A stretch of DNA of 64,000 bases, taken from positions 298,180 through 362,179 of the forward strand of contig QGHH01000002.1 in NCBI GenBank assembly GCA_003640645.1, written 5' to 3'. Below the pieces are notes generated by a model. The model was not told the DNA's origin, did no database searches, and saw only the letters and a list, made by a program, of their open reading frames with translations. The number at the start of each line of letters is the position of its first letter. Within the stretch, counting starts at the first letter, position 1. The translations under genes were made by a program, and so were the position numbers. Origin of the DNA: Fredinandcohnia aciditolerans (GTDB lineage: Bacteria > Bacillota > Bacilli > Bacillales > Bacillaceae_L). This document shows, piece by piece, positions 18,816 through 27,681 of the stretch.

Positions 18816-19619
18816 ATGAAATTTGTTTTTCAAGTAATAAAAGAACAACTAACTTATTTTCACTTAATATTTAGGTTAGCAACCTATGAGATAAAGAGTA
18901 CCTATCAAATGCATTATTTGGGAATAATTTGGCAATTTTTGAATCCCGCCATACAAATTATTGCATATTGGTTTGTCTTTGGAATTGGTATTAGAGGAGG
19001 AGAGCCTGTCGGTGATACACCGTTTTTCGTTTGGTTACTGATTGGTATAATACCGTGGTTTTTCATTAGTTCTTCAATTACTCAAGGGGCGAATAGCGTT
19101 TTTGCAAAGGTCAATCTTGTATCAAAAATGAAGTTTCCTGTTAGCGTGTTGCCCACTATTACAATTGTAAAAAATTCATATAACTTTGCTATGCTAACGG
19201 TCATATTAATAGTCGTACTATTGGTATATAGCGTAAACCCAGGCATCTATATATTACAACTGCCTTATTATTTATTTGCACTTTATGTGTTCTTATTTTC
19301 CACTACGCTGCTATGTTCTACTATTTCAGTATTAGTACGGGATTTTCAAACGGCCATTAATTCAATTATGAGAATGCTCTTTTTCCTTACTCCCATTCTA
19401 TGGGATTCAAGCAAACTTTCTGAACGGTTATTGGCTATTTTAAAATTAAATCCATTCTATTATCTAATAGACGGATTTAGAAATACCGTACTACGAGGGG
19501 TCTGGTTTTATGAAGATATAGGTTTAACCCTTTATTTTTGGGGAGTGACATTGTTGTTCTTATTTATTGGGTCCTATATCCATCTGAAATTCAGGAAGAA
19601 ATTTGTGGATTATCTATAA
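18816..19619 (+). CDS. ABC-2 type polysaccharide export permease (TagG/Wzm-like)
   Basis: Six-helix ABC-2 permease. The N-terminal amphipathic segment contains RLATYEIKSTYQMHYLGIIW, followed by membrane segments near residues 32-52, 64-85, 105-135, 140-165, 175-195 and 230-255. TPILWDSSKLSE and NPFYYLIDGFRN are conserved late-family motifs. With the ATPase at 20887 it should flip a lipid-linked polymer across the membrane, as TagGH does for teichoic acid. AAAGGAAGT precedes the ATG. Unusually, an ATP-grasp gene separates it from its ATPase. Confidence 0.92.
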   Translation: MKFVFQVIKEQLTYFHLIFRLATYEIKSTYQMHYLGIIWQFLNPAIQIIAYWFVFGIGIRGGEPVGDTPFFVWLLIGIIPWFFISSSITQGANSVFAKVNLVSKMKFPVSVLPTITIVKNSYNFAMLTVILIVVLLVYSVNPGIYILQLPYYLFALYVFLFSTTLLCSTISVLVRDFQTAINSIMRMLFFLTPILWDSSKLSERLLAILKLNPFYYLIDGFRNTVLRGVWFYEDIGLTLYFWGVTLLFLFIGSYIHLKFRKKFVDYL

Positions 19620-19714
19620 TTCAACACTCATTTTTCATAACGGTAAGGTTAAGATTAAATCATTATTGCGCACTTAATTTATAATAACTTACAATAGAAG
19701 GAGCATTCATCTTA

Positions 19715-20755
19715 ATGGAAAATATCACCATTGCAATGTTGGATAAAAAGAGAAATTCTTATCCTTTGGTTTACGCATTTGCTTGTTTTGCAAAGGTAAA
19801 AGGAGTTAATTTCTTTTACTTTACTCCAGAAGATATTAATTATGAAGCCAAGACTATAATCGGAAAGACGCTTGAAGATAATAACTGGGTTGAACGTGAG
19901 TTTCAGTATCCTGACTATATTTATGATCGATTAAGGGCAAAGGGAAGAGCAAAAGCTCATAAGCAACTCTATACTGAATTTGAAAATATCCCATTTAACA
20001 ATTATACAAGAGGGGGATCTTCAAACAAATCTGTCGTATATAAAAAGATATTGAATGGTGGTAGATTCAAAGAGAATATTATTCCATACGAAAAAATAAA
20101 CAATGAAGATACTGTAATAACTTACTTGCATAAATATAACCAAATTATCTGTAAGTCTGAAACTGGAAGAGCCGGTATGACTGTATATTTTATTGAATCT
20201 GTCAACTCCAATTATAAGGTTACCCTTCTAAAAGAGACTAAAATACTAAATTACTTTGAGTTAATGGATTTAATAAAGGAAAAAATGCTGGAGGATGGAG
20301 CTGATTATATTGTCCAACCATTCATAAAAAGCACAACTTTAGATGGGAATCCATTCGATCTTAGAGCACATATGATGAAAGATGGTACTGGAAAATGGTC
20401 TATTGTTAAAATATATCCTAGAATTGGCTCTATATCAGCTAAAGTATCAAATTTACATTTAGGTGGATCAACTTGTGAATTAAAAAACTTTTTAGCTAAG
20501 CATATTTTTGTTGATAATATACCCGAATTTAGAAAAAAACTTCAGAAGTTCTCAATTGATTTTGCAAACTACTTTGAAGGTTTACTTGACGATAGTCTTA
20601 GCGAAATGGGGCTTGATATTGCAGTTGATGAAAATCTAAATATATGGCTCTTTGAGGTTAACACAAATGATGTTGATAAAATGAATTTGAAGTATGAGGC
20701 AGCAGATTTTGCAATTTCATACGGCAAATATGTTGTAGAGCAAAGTAGGAAATAA
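19715..20755 (+). CDS. YheC/YheD-like ATP-grasp protein
   Basis: Resembles the YheC/YheD ATP-grasp family (PF14398 type), best known around endospores and not functionally defined. Motifs seen are PDYIYDRLRAKGRAKAHKQL, IICKSETGRAGMTVYFI (nucleotide-binding region near residue 148), DYIVQPFIKSTTLDGNPFDL near 202 and the end DIAVDENLNIWLFEVNTN near 302-320, which carries metal-binding acidic and Asn residues. Length 346 is a little short for full YheC/D. ATG follows AAGGAG. Its place between the permease and ATPase genes of a polymer exporter points to a role in modifying the exported polymer, perhaps adding an amino acid. That is inference. Confidence 0.75.
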   Translation: MENITIAMLDKKRNSYPLVYAFACFAKVKGVNFFYFTPEDINYEAKTIIGKTLEDNNWVEREFQYPDYIYDRLRAKGRAKAHKQLYTEFENIPFNNYTRGGSSNKSVVYKKILNGGRFKENIIPYEKINNEDTVITYLHKYNQIICKSETGRAGMTVYFIESVNSNYKVTLLKETKILNYFELMDLIKEKMLEDGADYIVQPFIKSTTLDGNPFDLRAHMMKDGTGKWSIVKIYPRIGSISAKVSNLHLGGSTCELKNFLAKHIFVDNIPEFRKKLQKFSIDFANYFEGLLDDSLSEMGLDIAVDENLNIWLFEVNTNDVDKMNLKYEAADFAISYGKYVVEQSRK

Positions 20756-20822
20756 CTATTAGTTCCTTTTTGAAATGGATTCAATGTCTTGAATCAATGG
20801 AATAACATACGAGGGCATCTAG

Positions 20823-20851
20823 TTCAGTGAAATCATACAGCAGAATATAAT
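20823..20851 (+). promoter_or_regulatory. Possible sigmaA promoter for the ABC ATPase gene
   Basis: Perfect -10 TATAAT at 20846-20851 with a weak -35 TTCAGT at 20823, 17-bp spacing, 36 bp before the start codon. It lies after a small GATTCA-atgtct-TGAATC stem at about 20779. The -35 is poor, so the call is tentative. Confidence 0.3.
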
Positions 20852-20886
20852 ATATCTAAATTTATTAGTAATATGGGGGCTTGAAA

Positions 20887-22866
20887 ATGGAGCCAAAGGT
20901 TAGGCTGGAAAATATCTCTAAGACCTATCAGTTATATGGTAAACAATCAGATAAAATTCTTGATATGTTTATTCCAAATAAAAGAAAATCGAATAGAACA
21001 TTTAATGCATTAAGTGACGTTTCATTTGAGATTCTTAGTGGGGAAACGATAGGGATTGTTGGGATAAATGGATCTGGAAAGTCAACTTTATCTAATATCC
21101 TTGCTGAGGTTATCCCTCCAACTGAGGGAACTATAACAATTAATGGTGAAACATCATTAATTGCAATTAATGCTGGATTAAATAGGCAGCTTTCTGGATT
21201 AGAAAATATTGAATTAAAATGCTTAATGCTTGGGCTATCTAAAGAGGATATTGAGACAATAAAACCTGATATAATTGAGTTTGCCGATATTGGGCAATTT
21301 ATAGATCAGCCCGTTAAAAATTACTCAAGTGGTATGAAATCAAGATTAGGGTTTGCGATTTCGGCCCACACAAATCCAGATATATTAATAGTAGATGAAG
21401 CCTTGTCTGTCGGAGATAAAACCTTTTATCAGAAGTGTATAGATAAGATAAATGAATTTAAAAAGAATGGTAAAACTATTATTTTTATTAGTCATTCTAT
21501 TTCGCAGATCCGTACGATTTCAGATCGTGTTTTATGGATGCACCATGGTAAAGTTAGGGAATACGGAGACACAAATGAAGTATTAGATAAGTATGAAGAG
21601 TTTATTAAGTGGTTTAATAAATTAAATAAACAAGAAAAGCAAAAGTATAATGAAGAAAAGTTAAAAGAACAACAGGCCTTAACGTATAGTAAAAAAACTA
21701 GAAATAGACAAGATCCTAATCAAGGTAAAAGAAATATAGGCTTCTTTTTGCAAATCACTGCTATCTTATTGATTACTTTCCTGAGTGCATTCTTCATATT
21801 TATTAATAAATCACCAATGGCCTACTACAAAGAGATTAAGCCAGAAAATGTCTCTGTTAATTCAGTGCAAGATAAACCCAAGGCAGAAAAGCCTAACGAT
21901 GTGACTCCAAAAGTACTTGATATAAACAAGGTTGGGTTAATTAAAGTAAAAGAAGCCACCTTATTCTCAGATGAAGAAATGAAAGCTCAGAAAGAATTAC
22001 TTGGTTTTACTGATGAGGTTTTTGTTGTTGAACAGATAGATGATATCTATAAGGTTCAAATAGAGGATCAAGTGGGCTATATAAATGAGGCTCATGTTTC
22101 TGTTGCAGAGGTTAACTCTGCAACAGTTGACATGCAGCTTAATGAATTAGTGCCACTTCTTCCTGATACTGTTTCTAGTTCTTATGAATTCTTTTATGCG
22201 TTCTTTGGTGCTGATTATGAAGACGTAAAAAATGGTCTCAGCGGATTATCAGAAGAGGGCGAAGAAGAAGGACTACAATTTCTGAACTATGAACCCCATA
22301 ATGTAAAATACATATTTAATCAGGAGAATCGAGCCGATACTATTGTTTTTTCGAACGTTAAGCATGATAATTTGATGATTAGTACTCTAATTGAGCATGC
22401 AAAGCTTATATCGAATGATGGAAAATTACTATATGTTTCTTTAAACGAGGATTATGAAGTTATACTGGATTTAGAAGTAAATGAACTGAGCTTATTTTAT
22501 TTAAATGAAAGTATTGAGGTTCCTATTGAAGAGTTCGAAGATGTGGGGGAGGCTACTCAAATTATTGAGAACCAACAAGAAACACCCCCAACATCTATAG
22601 AATCTCCTAGCCAGCCGATACGGCCAACACAACCGAGTGAACCTGTAACATCACCTAGCGATTCTGGAGGAGCTAATCCAACTCAGCCAGCAGATCCACC
22701 ACCAGTACAACCAAGTGAACCTAAGGATCCGCCAAAGGACCCAGCTCCACCTACTCAACCAGCTCCAACTCCACCTCCTACAGAGCCTGTAGAACCAGAG
22801 GAGCCAGTGACGCCGGTGACACCTTCACCACCTCCAACGGAGCCAGGAGAACCGGAAGAAACTTAA
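20887..22866 (+). CDS. TagH-like ABC exporter ATPase with extracellular SH3-like region and Pro-rich tail
   Basis: Nucleotide-binding subunit partnering the 18816 permease. Residues 1-240 form the ABC domain: Walker A GINGSGKST at 59-67, signature YSSGMKSRLGFA, Walker B ILIVDEAL. One membrane helix follows near 284-306, then an outside portion. This holds an SH3-like segment near 350-410 (TLFSDEEMKAQKELLGF ... VGYINEAHV), a second globular part to about 560, and an 80-residue Pro/Glu/Thr tail with PTQPSEP-type repeats. B. subtilis TagH has a similar membrane helix and outer domain but is shorter. ATG at 20887 is chosen because GGGGG ends 7 nt before it; TTG at 20881 is too close. The tail may span or bind the wall. 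Confidence 0.9.
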   Translation: MEPKVRLENISKTYQLYGKQSDKILDMFIPNKRKSNRTFNALSDVSFEILSGETIGIVGINGSGKSTLSNILAEVIPPTEGTITINGETSLIAINAGLNRQLSGLENIELKCLMLGLSKEDIETIKPDIIEFADIGQFIDQPVKNYSSGMKSRLGFAISAHTNPDILIVDEALSVGDKTFYQKCIDKINEFKKNGKTIIFISHSISQIRTISDRVLWMHHGKVREYGDTNEVLDKYEEFIKWFNKLNKQEKQKYNEEKLKEQQALTYSKKTRNRQDPNQGKRNIGFFLQITAILLITFLSAFFIFINKSPMAYYKEIKPENVSVNSVQDKPKAEKPNDVTPKVLDINKVGLIKVKEATLFSDEEMKAQKELLGFTDEVFVVEQIDDIYKVQIEDQVGYINEAHVSVAEVNSATVDMQLNELVPLLPDTVSSSYEFFYAFFGADYEDVKNGLSGLSEEGEEEGLQFLNYEPHNVKYIFNQENRADTIVFSNVKHDNLMISTLIEHAKLISNDGKLLYVSLNEDYEVILDLEVNELSLFYLNESIEVPIEEFEDVGEATQIIENQQETPPTSIESPSQPIRPTQPSEPVTSPSDSGGANPTQPADPPPVQPSEPKDPPKDPAPPTQPAPTPPPTEPVEPEEPVTPVTPSPPPTEPGEPEET

Positions 22867-22995
22867 AGAGAGAGTGGATTTTTGATTTATAAATGAAAGC
22901 TGATTACATAATATGAATTTTTTAGAAAAGTTTATCCCTCTACGTGAGGAAGAAAACGAATAAACTAGTTACACTATTTACTTAAGCAACTTCTG

Positions 22996-23035
22996 AGGAT
23001 TGAGTCCGGAACTATACCGACTCAATCCTTTTAAT
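22996..23035 (+). terminator. Rho-independent terminator ending the ABC-exporter cluster
   Basis: Perfect 11-bp inverted repeat AGGATTGAGTC (22996-23006) / GACTCAATCCT (23019-23029), 12-nt loop, then TTTTAATTT. It lies 130 nt after the ATPase stop. Confidence 0.85.
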
Positions 23036-23356
23036 TTGGATTTTGCTTTATAAGTTGATAAATTTTTGTAATTAGATTCAGTCATTCCGATGATGCTTAA
23101 ATTATCCACTGTTTAAAATTTTTGTAAATAAAGTGGTTCGGGTTTCAGTAAACGGAAACAATTCTTCATTACTGTGTTGTCTAAGCAGTTTCCTTTTCGA
23201 GTATACTTATGGTAACTTCATGTTTCTTTATGTATATTGTTTCATTTGGTTTTTTCATCTCAAATCGCAATGTAGGATAGGTGTCCCCACTTAAGAAATA
23301 GATGATAATGCCTTAGTTAAAATTATGGTATAAGTCTTTGTTAAACCGTAAATATG
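23036..23356. other. AT-rich intergenic tract holding a transposase remnant
   Basis: No intact gene is visible. The only recognisable content is the IS3-type remnant at 23113-23217 on the minus strand. Sequence on both sides is AT-rich without clear terminal inverted repeats. The tract marks the boundary between the ABC-exported polymer cluster and the minus-strand LCP/lyase pair. Confidence 0.6.
23113..23217 (-). pseudogene. IS3-family transposase (OrfB) remnant
   Basis: Reading the minus strand from 23217 gives a short open stretch containing YTRKGNCLDNTVMKNCFRLL followed by KPEPLYLQKF and a stop. This matches the well-known IS3/IS150-type OrfB pattern (S-x-KGNCxDNAxxExFFxxLKxE) around the last part of the DDE domain. 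The fragment is about 34 codons, is blocked by a stop on its upstream side, and lacks the rest of the element, so it is a decayed relic. The catalytic D and E cannot both be placed. Confidence 0.62.
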
Positions 23357-23410
23357 AAATTAAAATGCACCTCCAAATTGTTAGATTCATCTCTAACTAT
23401 TGAAGGTGCA
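23357..23410 (-). terminator. Rho-independent terminator after the minus-strand LCP gene
   Basis: On the minus strand, TGCACCT (23410-23404) pairs with AGGTGCA (23372-23366), with an inner TTAGA/TCTAA stem, followed by TTTTAATTT. It lies directly downstream of the stop at 23423. Confidence 0.8.
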
Positions 23411-23422
23411 ATTCATTTAAAT

Positions 23423-24373
23423 TTATCGCTTAGTTACATTTTCTGTCATTCCTAAATGTTCCTTAAGCATAGAAGACAGTGTTGAACGTTCTTCTTCTGG
23501 AACAATATAATAGTAAATTCCATCAATTTTAGTACCGTTGCCATTAATCATAGATTGTTCAAGGTTAAGGCGAGCTTCTTTATAATTCTTTTGAATATCA
23601 TACATTTCATCGAATGTTAAATTTGTTTGTATATTTTTCCCAATGATATCTAAGATATCATCAAACTTTGTTAGAGAAGTAAAACTTGCCCCTTTATTAA
23701 TTACCGCTTGAATAATTTTTCTTTGTCGTTCTTGACGTCCAAAATCACCTCGTGGATCTTCATATCGCATGCGCGAGAACAATAATGCGGAAGCACCATC
23801 AAGATATATATCGCCCTTTTCAAATTTCTTTTTATCATAAGTAAACTCAAAATCATTTGTTACAGTAACCCCTCCGACCGCGTCAACTATATCCTTAAAG
23901 CTTTCCATATTGACTTGGACATAATAATCAATCGGTATATCTAGAAAGTTTTCTACTGTATTAATTGTCATTTCAGGACCACCAAATGCATAAGCGTGGT
24001 TAATTTTGTCATTGACTCCCTTGCCGATAATCTCAGTTCGCGTGTCCCTAGGTATACTTACCATTTTCATTGACTTATCATCAGGATTTACTGTAATAAC
24101 AATTAGTGAATCAGATCTCCCTCTATCACCTGGGCGTGCATCTACCCCCATTAATAGAATTGAAATCGGTTCTCTGTCCTCTATAACTACTTGTTCTGTA
24201 CGTTTTTCAGATTTTGAGCGATCAATTGGTTGATGGATAGAAGCAACCGTTTTTTCTACAGAATCATATAAATAAAATGCATATCCACCGACACCAATAA
24301 CTATTATTCCTATGATACTCAGAATGGATATGAGAACTTTTTTCCCTGTACTCATTTTTTTTGAGCTCCTCAT
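23423..24373 (-). CDS. LytR-CpsA-Psr (LCP) family glycopolymer-peptidoglycan ligase
   Basis: LCP proteins transfer lipid-linked anionic glycopolymers to the C6 hydroxyl of MurNAc on the outer face of the membrane. One membrane helix lies near residues 17-40, then a linker and the LCP domain: ISILLMGVDARPGD, GRSDSLIVITVNP, MVSIPRDTR with catalytic-type Arg and Asp, NHAYAFGG, VGGVTV and RMRYEDPRGDFGRQERQ. Start choice is between ATG 24373 (AAGGGGAA upstream) and ATG 24355 (AGGAG upstream); the longer is given. It is convergent with the polymer cluster and followed by its own terminator. It probably attaches one of the two polymers encoded in this window. Confidence 0.92.
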   Translation of the reverse strand: MRSSKKMSTGKKVLISILSIIGIIVIGVGGYAFYLYDSVEKTVASIHQPIDRSKSEKRTEQVVIEDREPISILLMGVDARPGDRGRSDSLIVITVNPDDKSMKMVSIPRDTRTEIIGKGVNDKINHAYAFGGPEMTINTVENFLDIPIDYYVQVNMESFKDIVDAVGGVTVTNDFEFTYDKKKFEKGDIYLDGASALLFSRMRYEDPRGDFGRQERQRKIIQAVINKGASFTSLTKFDDILDIIGKNIQTNLTFDEMYDIQKNYKEARLNLEQSMINGNGTKIDGIYYYIVPEEERSTLSSMLKEHLGMTENVTKR

Positions 24374-24560
24374 GCAAATTCCCCTTATTAGTAAATTAAT
24401 AACAATTAAGATTATAGTCGTATATGTAACGGATTTCAATAGAAATAATAGGAACTCAAAATATAGTAATTTGTGAGAAATATAAGGTGATTTTGGAATT
24501 ATCGACTAGTTCTTTTTTTCTCTACTATTGTGAATGAAAGTTATTTTATTAATACTACTA

Positions 24561-26885
24561 TTAATTATCTCGTTTCGACTTAGGAATTATAGGATTATCC
24601 AGTTTTCCTCCTCCTACAGGATTCTCCTTGATATTCCTTATTGCCTTTGATCCTTTGCGTTCTTTCAGTTGTTGTAGGTATATGCTTCTCGGTTTTACAT
24701 GTCTACCCACGTTTTCCCAATATCCGTCCTCTCTTAAATTATATAGAGTTGTCTCGAAATCGCCTTTTTGACGTTCACCGATAAGACCAATAGCATAGTT
24801 TTGAGCTGTTGGCGGCTGTTGTACAGCTAGCTCGCCTGTGTGATTCCAGAAGACAAAATTTGCCCCCCCCCAACCATGTCCTGTTCCGTAATATGCCCTG
24901 TCCATTGCATTTGCGTTGCCGGTTACATTATCAAACAAGCCACCGGTTGCCCAACGCTGGTGTGGTTCACTGCGACCGAACGAATTTGTATCCTCACTAT
25001 CCAAGATGACGTTGGGTCCAGCCATTTGCTTACCAAAGATAAACGCATGTCGAGCCTTCTCAGAATAAACGCGTTGAGTTAACGATAACTGACCCACATA
25101 ATTAAATGGATATCTTCTAGATCCTGTAATTAAACTTACCATTTCTAGAGACTTCGAATCCTGAATTGTTATCCATTTTGTGTACCTTCCAAGGTTCACT
25201 AGATGTTTTGTTAAATAGAGACCTGTTACATTCCTCATCCACGCATTTTTTGTATATTCAAAGGTTAAAAATGTATCTGCCTTTTCCTCGTCTGCATGGT
25301 ATTTCTTGCCTTGATGTACATCTTTAACAGTGGGGTCAAATTCTACTTCTACTCGAATATTCTCAACACCGACATTCTCTAATCGATGTGAATCATCATA
25401 TTGGAAGATTACGCCTCCACCCCATTTTCGCTCAATGGCATTAGGAATTGGAGCGTCAATTGTTACGATATTTCCTTCTATTTTTGTTATAACTCTGTCG
25501 AAATCCAATTTAAAGGGCTCCCATTGCTCAGTATCACCTCGGTCAGGAATCTGGTCCATATCGATTTCGTGAATCCAACTACTATTTCCATATCTGCGAA
25601 TAATGATGGAATCTCCTACTTTAAAACCACTACTGTTATTAACTCTGAATGAACGATTTCCAACAGGTACATATAAATCCATAATTGTTCTCTTCGTATC
25701 AGTATGTATTGTAGGAGAATCTTCTTTACTGCCCACCTCGATAATATTCCTTTTCTTTTTCCCTGTAGCGAAAAGAATTGTTTCGTTTTCACCGTCACCC
25801 TCACCCCGAAGAACTATTCCGCTTTTATCAATATTTAAAGTACCTTTTACTTCATATGTACCTTTTTTCAAGAGAACTGCCCCACGAAAGCCATCTTTTT
25901 GTAATGGTAGACTAGAAACGAAATCAATTGCTTTTTGGATGCGTTGGGTATCATCCCCTTTTTTAGGCTTTACAATGATTCTGGCCTGAACATCAGGAAT
26001 TTTAACGCCCCCGCCCTTATATCCGCTATTCGAAAAATCCATAATTCGATTTCCTCTATAATCTGTAGTGTAGACCAGTTTTCCTGAACTGTTTAAAAAT
26101 ACTAACTTAGATTGGTTGTCGGGGAAATTTTCCATATCATAAACGTGAAAGTACAAGGTATCATATACACGGTCACCGTTCTTTTGCTCAAAACTTAGTT
26201 GTACCTCATATTTACCTTGCATTGCTGCAGTTGGTATTGCAATGATATACTCCTTGCCTTGAGAAACCTTTTTTAGCTGTTTAAATAGAGTTTCTCCCAT
26301 TGGATCAATTACTTTTATATGTGCCTTGCCTTCAAAGGGAGTATCAAATTTTATCTTAGGAAATTCATCACCTGGTTGAATAATAGCTGGAACGCCAATT
26401 TTTTGTTCAATTTTTTCGTGAAGTAATGTTGTATCTGCAATTCTTTCTTCAGAGTCGTCCACTATAACAAAAATGTCTGTACTTTTGGTTTTACCCTCTA
26501 GAGTTGCTGTTACAGTAAGTACAGTTACTCCTTCGCTTCGAGTGGTAATTATTCCATTCCTATTAACTTTTGCAACCTCTGGCTCACTACTATCGAAGGT
26601 AAACATAATGTCATCTGACAAATTATTACCATCTTCAAAAAGTCCTTTTAGAGAAACTTTCCGTTTCTCACCTTTTTCTATTTTTAATTCGGTAGTTGCA
26701 TTTTTATCCTTTTTTGTGACTTTATCAAATGGGTATACGGTTTTTATTTTACTGTTATACGTTGGTAAAAGGGAATCGTTTGGACCAGAATTATTTAAGT
26801 CTTGATGTTCAGTTGCTATTTTTAAATATAGCAGCACTAATAATAGAAGTATCAATAAAAAAGTTTTGCGGGAAATCCGGTTCAT
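24561..26885 (-). CDS. Membrane-anchored protein with Big-like domain and pectate-lyase-like beta-helix
   Basis: Predicted extracytoplasmic polysaccharide-binding or degrading protein. The N-terminus has a hydrophobic signal-anchor (FLLILLLLVLLYL) near residues 7-20. A bacterial Ig-like (Big_2 type) segment lies near 60-140 (VAKVNRNGIITTRSEGVTVL). From about residue 300 the right-handed beta-helix superfamily begins: DDTQRIQKAID, AVLLKKGTYEVKG, GIVLRGEG, with later strands around VENIRVEVEF. No individual catalytic residues can be assigned. ATG 26885 is preferred over ATG 26894 because AAAGGATGG would itself contain the earlier codon. The coding strand has nine consecutive G at 24863-24871. 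Located between two polymer clusters, it may trim one of them. Confidence 0.72.
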   Translation of the reverse strand: MNRISRKTFLLILLLLVLLYLKIATEHQDLNNSGPNDSLLPTYNSKIKTVYPFDKVTKKDKNATTELKIEKGEKRKVSLKGLFEDGNNLSDDIMFTFDSSEPEVAKVNRNGIITTRSEGVTVLTVTATLEGKTKSTDIFVIVDDSEERIADTTLLHEKIEQKIGVPAIIQPGDEFPKIKFDTPFEGKAHIKVIDPMGETLFKQLKKVSQGKEYIIAIPTAAMQGKYEVQLSFEQKNGDRVYDTLYFHVYDMENFPDNQSKLVFLNSSGKLVYTTDYRGNRIMDFSNSGYKGGGVKIPDVQARIIVKPKKGDDTQRIQKAIDFVSSLPLQKDGFRGAVLLKKGTYEVKGTLNIDKSGIVLRGEGDGENETILFATGKKKRNIIEVGSKEDSPTIHTDTKRTIMDLYVPVGNRSFRVNNSSGFKVGDSIIIRRYGNSSWIHEIDMDQIPDRGDTEQWEPFKLDFDRVITKIEGNIVTIDAPIPNAIERKWGGGVIFQYDDSHRLENVGVENIRVEVEFDPTVKDVHQGKKYHADEEKADTFLTFEYTKNAWMRNVTGLYLTKHLVNLGRYTKWITIQDSKSLEMVSLITGSRRYPFNYVGQLSLTQRVYSEKARHAFIFGKQMAGPNVILDSEDTNSFGRSEPHQRWATGGLFDNVTGNANAMDRAYYGTGHGWGGANFVFWNHTGELAVQQPPTAQNYAIGLIGERQKGDFETTLYNLREDGYWENVGRHVKPRSIYLQQLKERKGSKAIRNIKENPVGGGKLDNPIIPKSKRDN

Positions 26886-27603
26886 GCAATCCATCCTTTA
26901 TTTTTTACAAGCTAAAATAAATAGTATCATAGGCTTTTTATATGATTCAAATGATACAAGATAAATTATATGACCTTTCCTCCTGTATAAAATCAATACT
27001 TTATAGTTTTATCAAACAATAATTAGAGAATTAGAAGTTCTCGACTCACCTGTAGCTTTATATTATTCTGTAAATAACTACTTAAAAGATTACTAAAATT
27101 TTCATTAAAGTTAACATGGGTTTAGCAGTGAAATGAATTTTGTTCTTCCTTTTATAAAAAGAAGCAAATAAATAATATTTGTAATAAAAGGTAAATGTAC
27201 AAGGTGATATCTAGTATATAGTCAAAAGTAACACTAATATATATTTTCATATTCCCCAAGGGTTAACGAACTGAAGTCTTAATAAGTATAAATGACTAAA
27301 ATTAATTACATAGGAAGTAATCGGAAAGCTAAGTTAACAAAAGTCATAATAATTTTGTTTAGCTTTTTCTTTGGACCTCCAAATAGTATGTGGAGGTTTC
27401 GAAATATATATAGGGATATAATAAACACATATACACTATTTTTATTTATGGAAGGTTGTAACATTACTTGAAGTTTTTACGTCTTATAGTTGGAAAGCAT
27501 TCTCCTTGGAAAACTACGTCATTATTTCTTGTATTTATCTAACATGACAGTCTTCCCTTTAGGGAATAACTATATAATGAGTAGTACAATCACAAAAAAA
27601 CAA
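26886..27603. other. Long AT-rich intergenic region upstream of tagO
   Basis: About 700 bp with no supportable coding region; the longest plus-strand frame (27490-27675) lacks a ribosome binding site and any recognisable motif. A small stem ACCTCCA (27375-27381) / TGGAGGT (27391-27397) is present without a clear T-run. The region should hold the promoter of the minus-strand lyase and part of the tagO control region. Confidence 0.55.
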
Positions 27604-27631
27604 TTGATTTCCATTAGATTTATGTTACGAT
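27604..27631 (+). promoter_or_regulatory. Candidate sigmaA promoter for tagO
   Basis: -35 TTGATT (27604-27609), 16-bp spacer, -10 TACGAT (27626-27631), 50 bp before the tagO start. A short dyad GGATAA (27644-27649) / TTATCC (27658-27663) lies just downstream in the expected leader. Confidence 0.45.
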
Positions 27632-27681
27632 ATGAAATAGTGTGGATAAGGCTTATTTTATCCGAAAAAAGGTGATAATAC

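Noticed and set aside
23218-23340. Further transposase sequence upstream of the IS3 relic
   Set aside because: The adjacent minus-strand frame is shifted and interrupted, and its translation shows no transposase motif I recognise.
25603-25989. Plus-strand frame opposite the beta-helix protein
   Set aside because: No start signal or family motif; the minus-strand protein shows clear domain structure.
27490-27675. Short plus-strand reading frame before tagO
   Set aside because: No ribosome binding site, no recognisable motif, and it overlaps the likely tagO promoter region.
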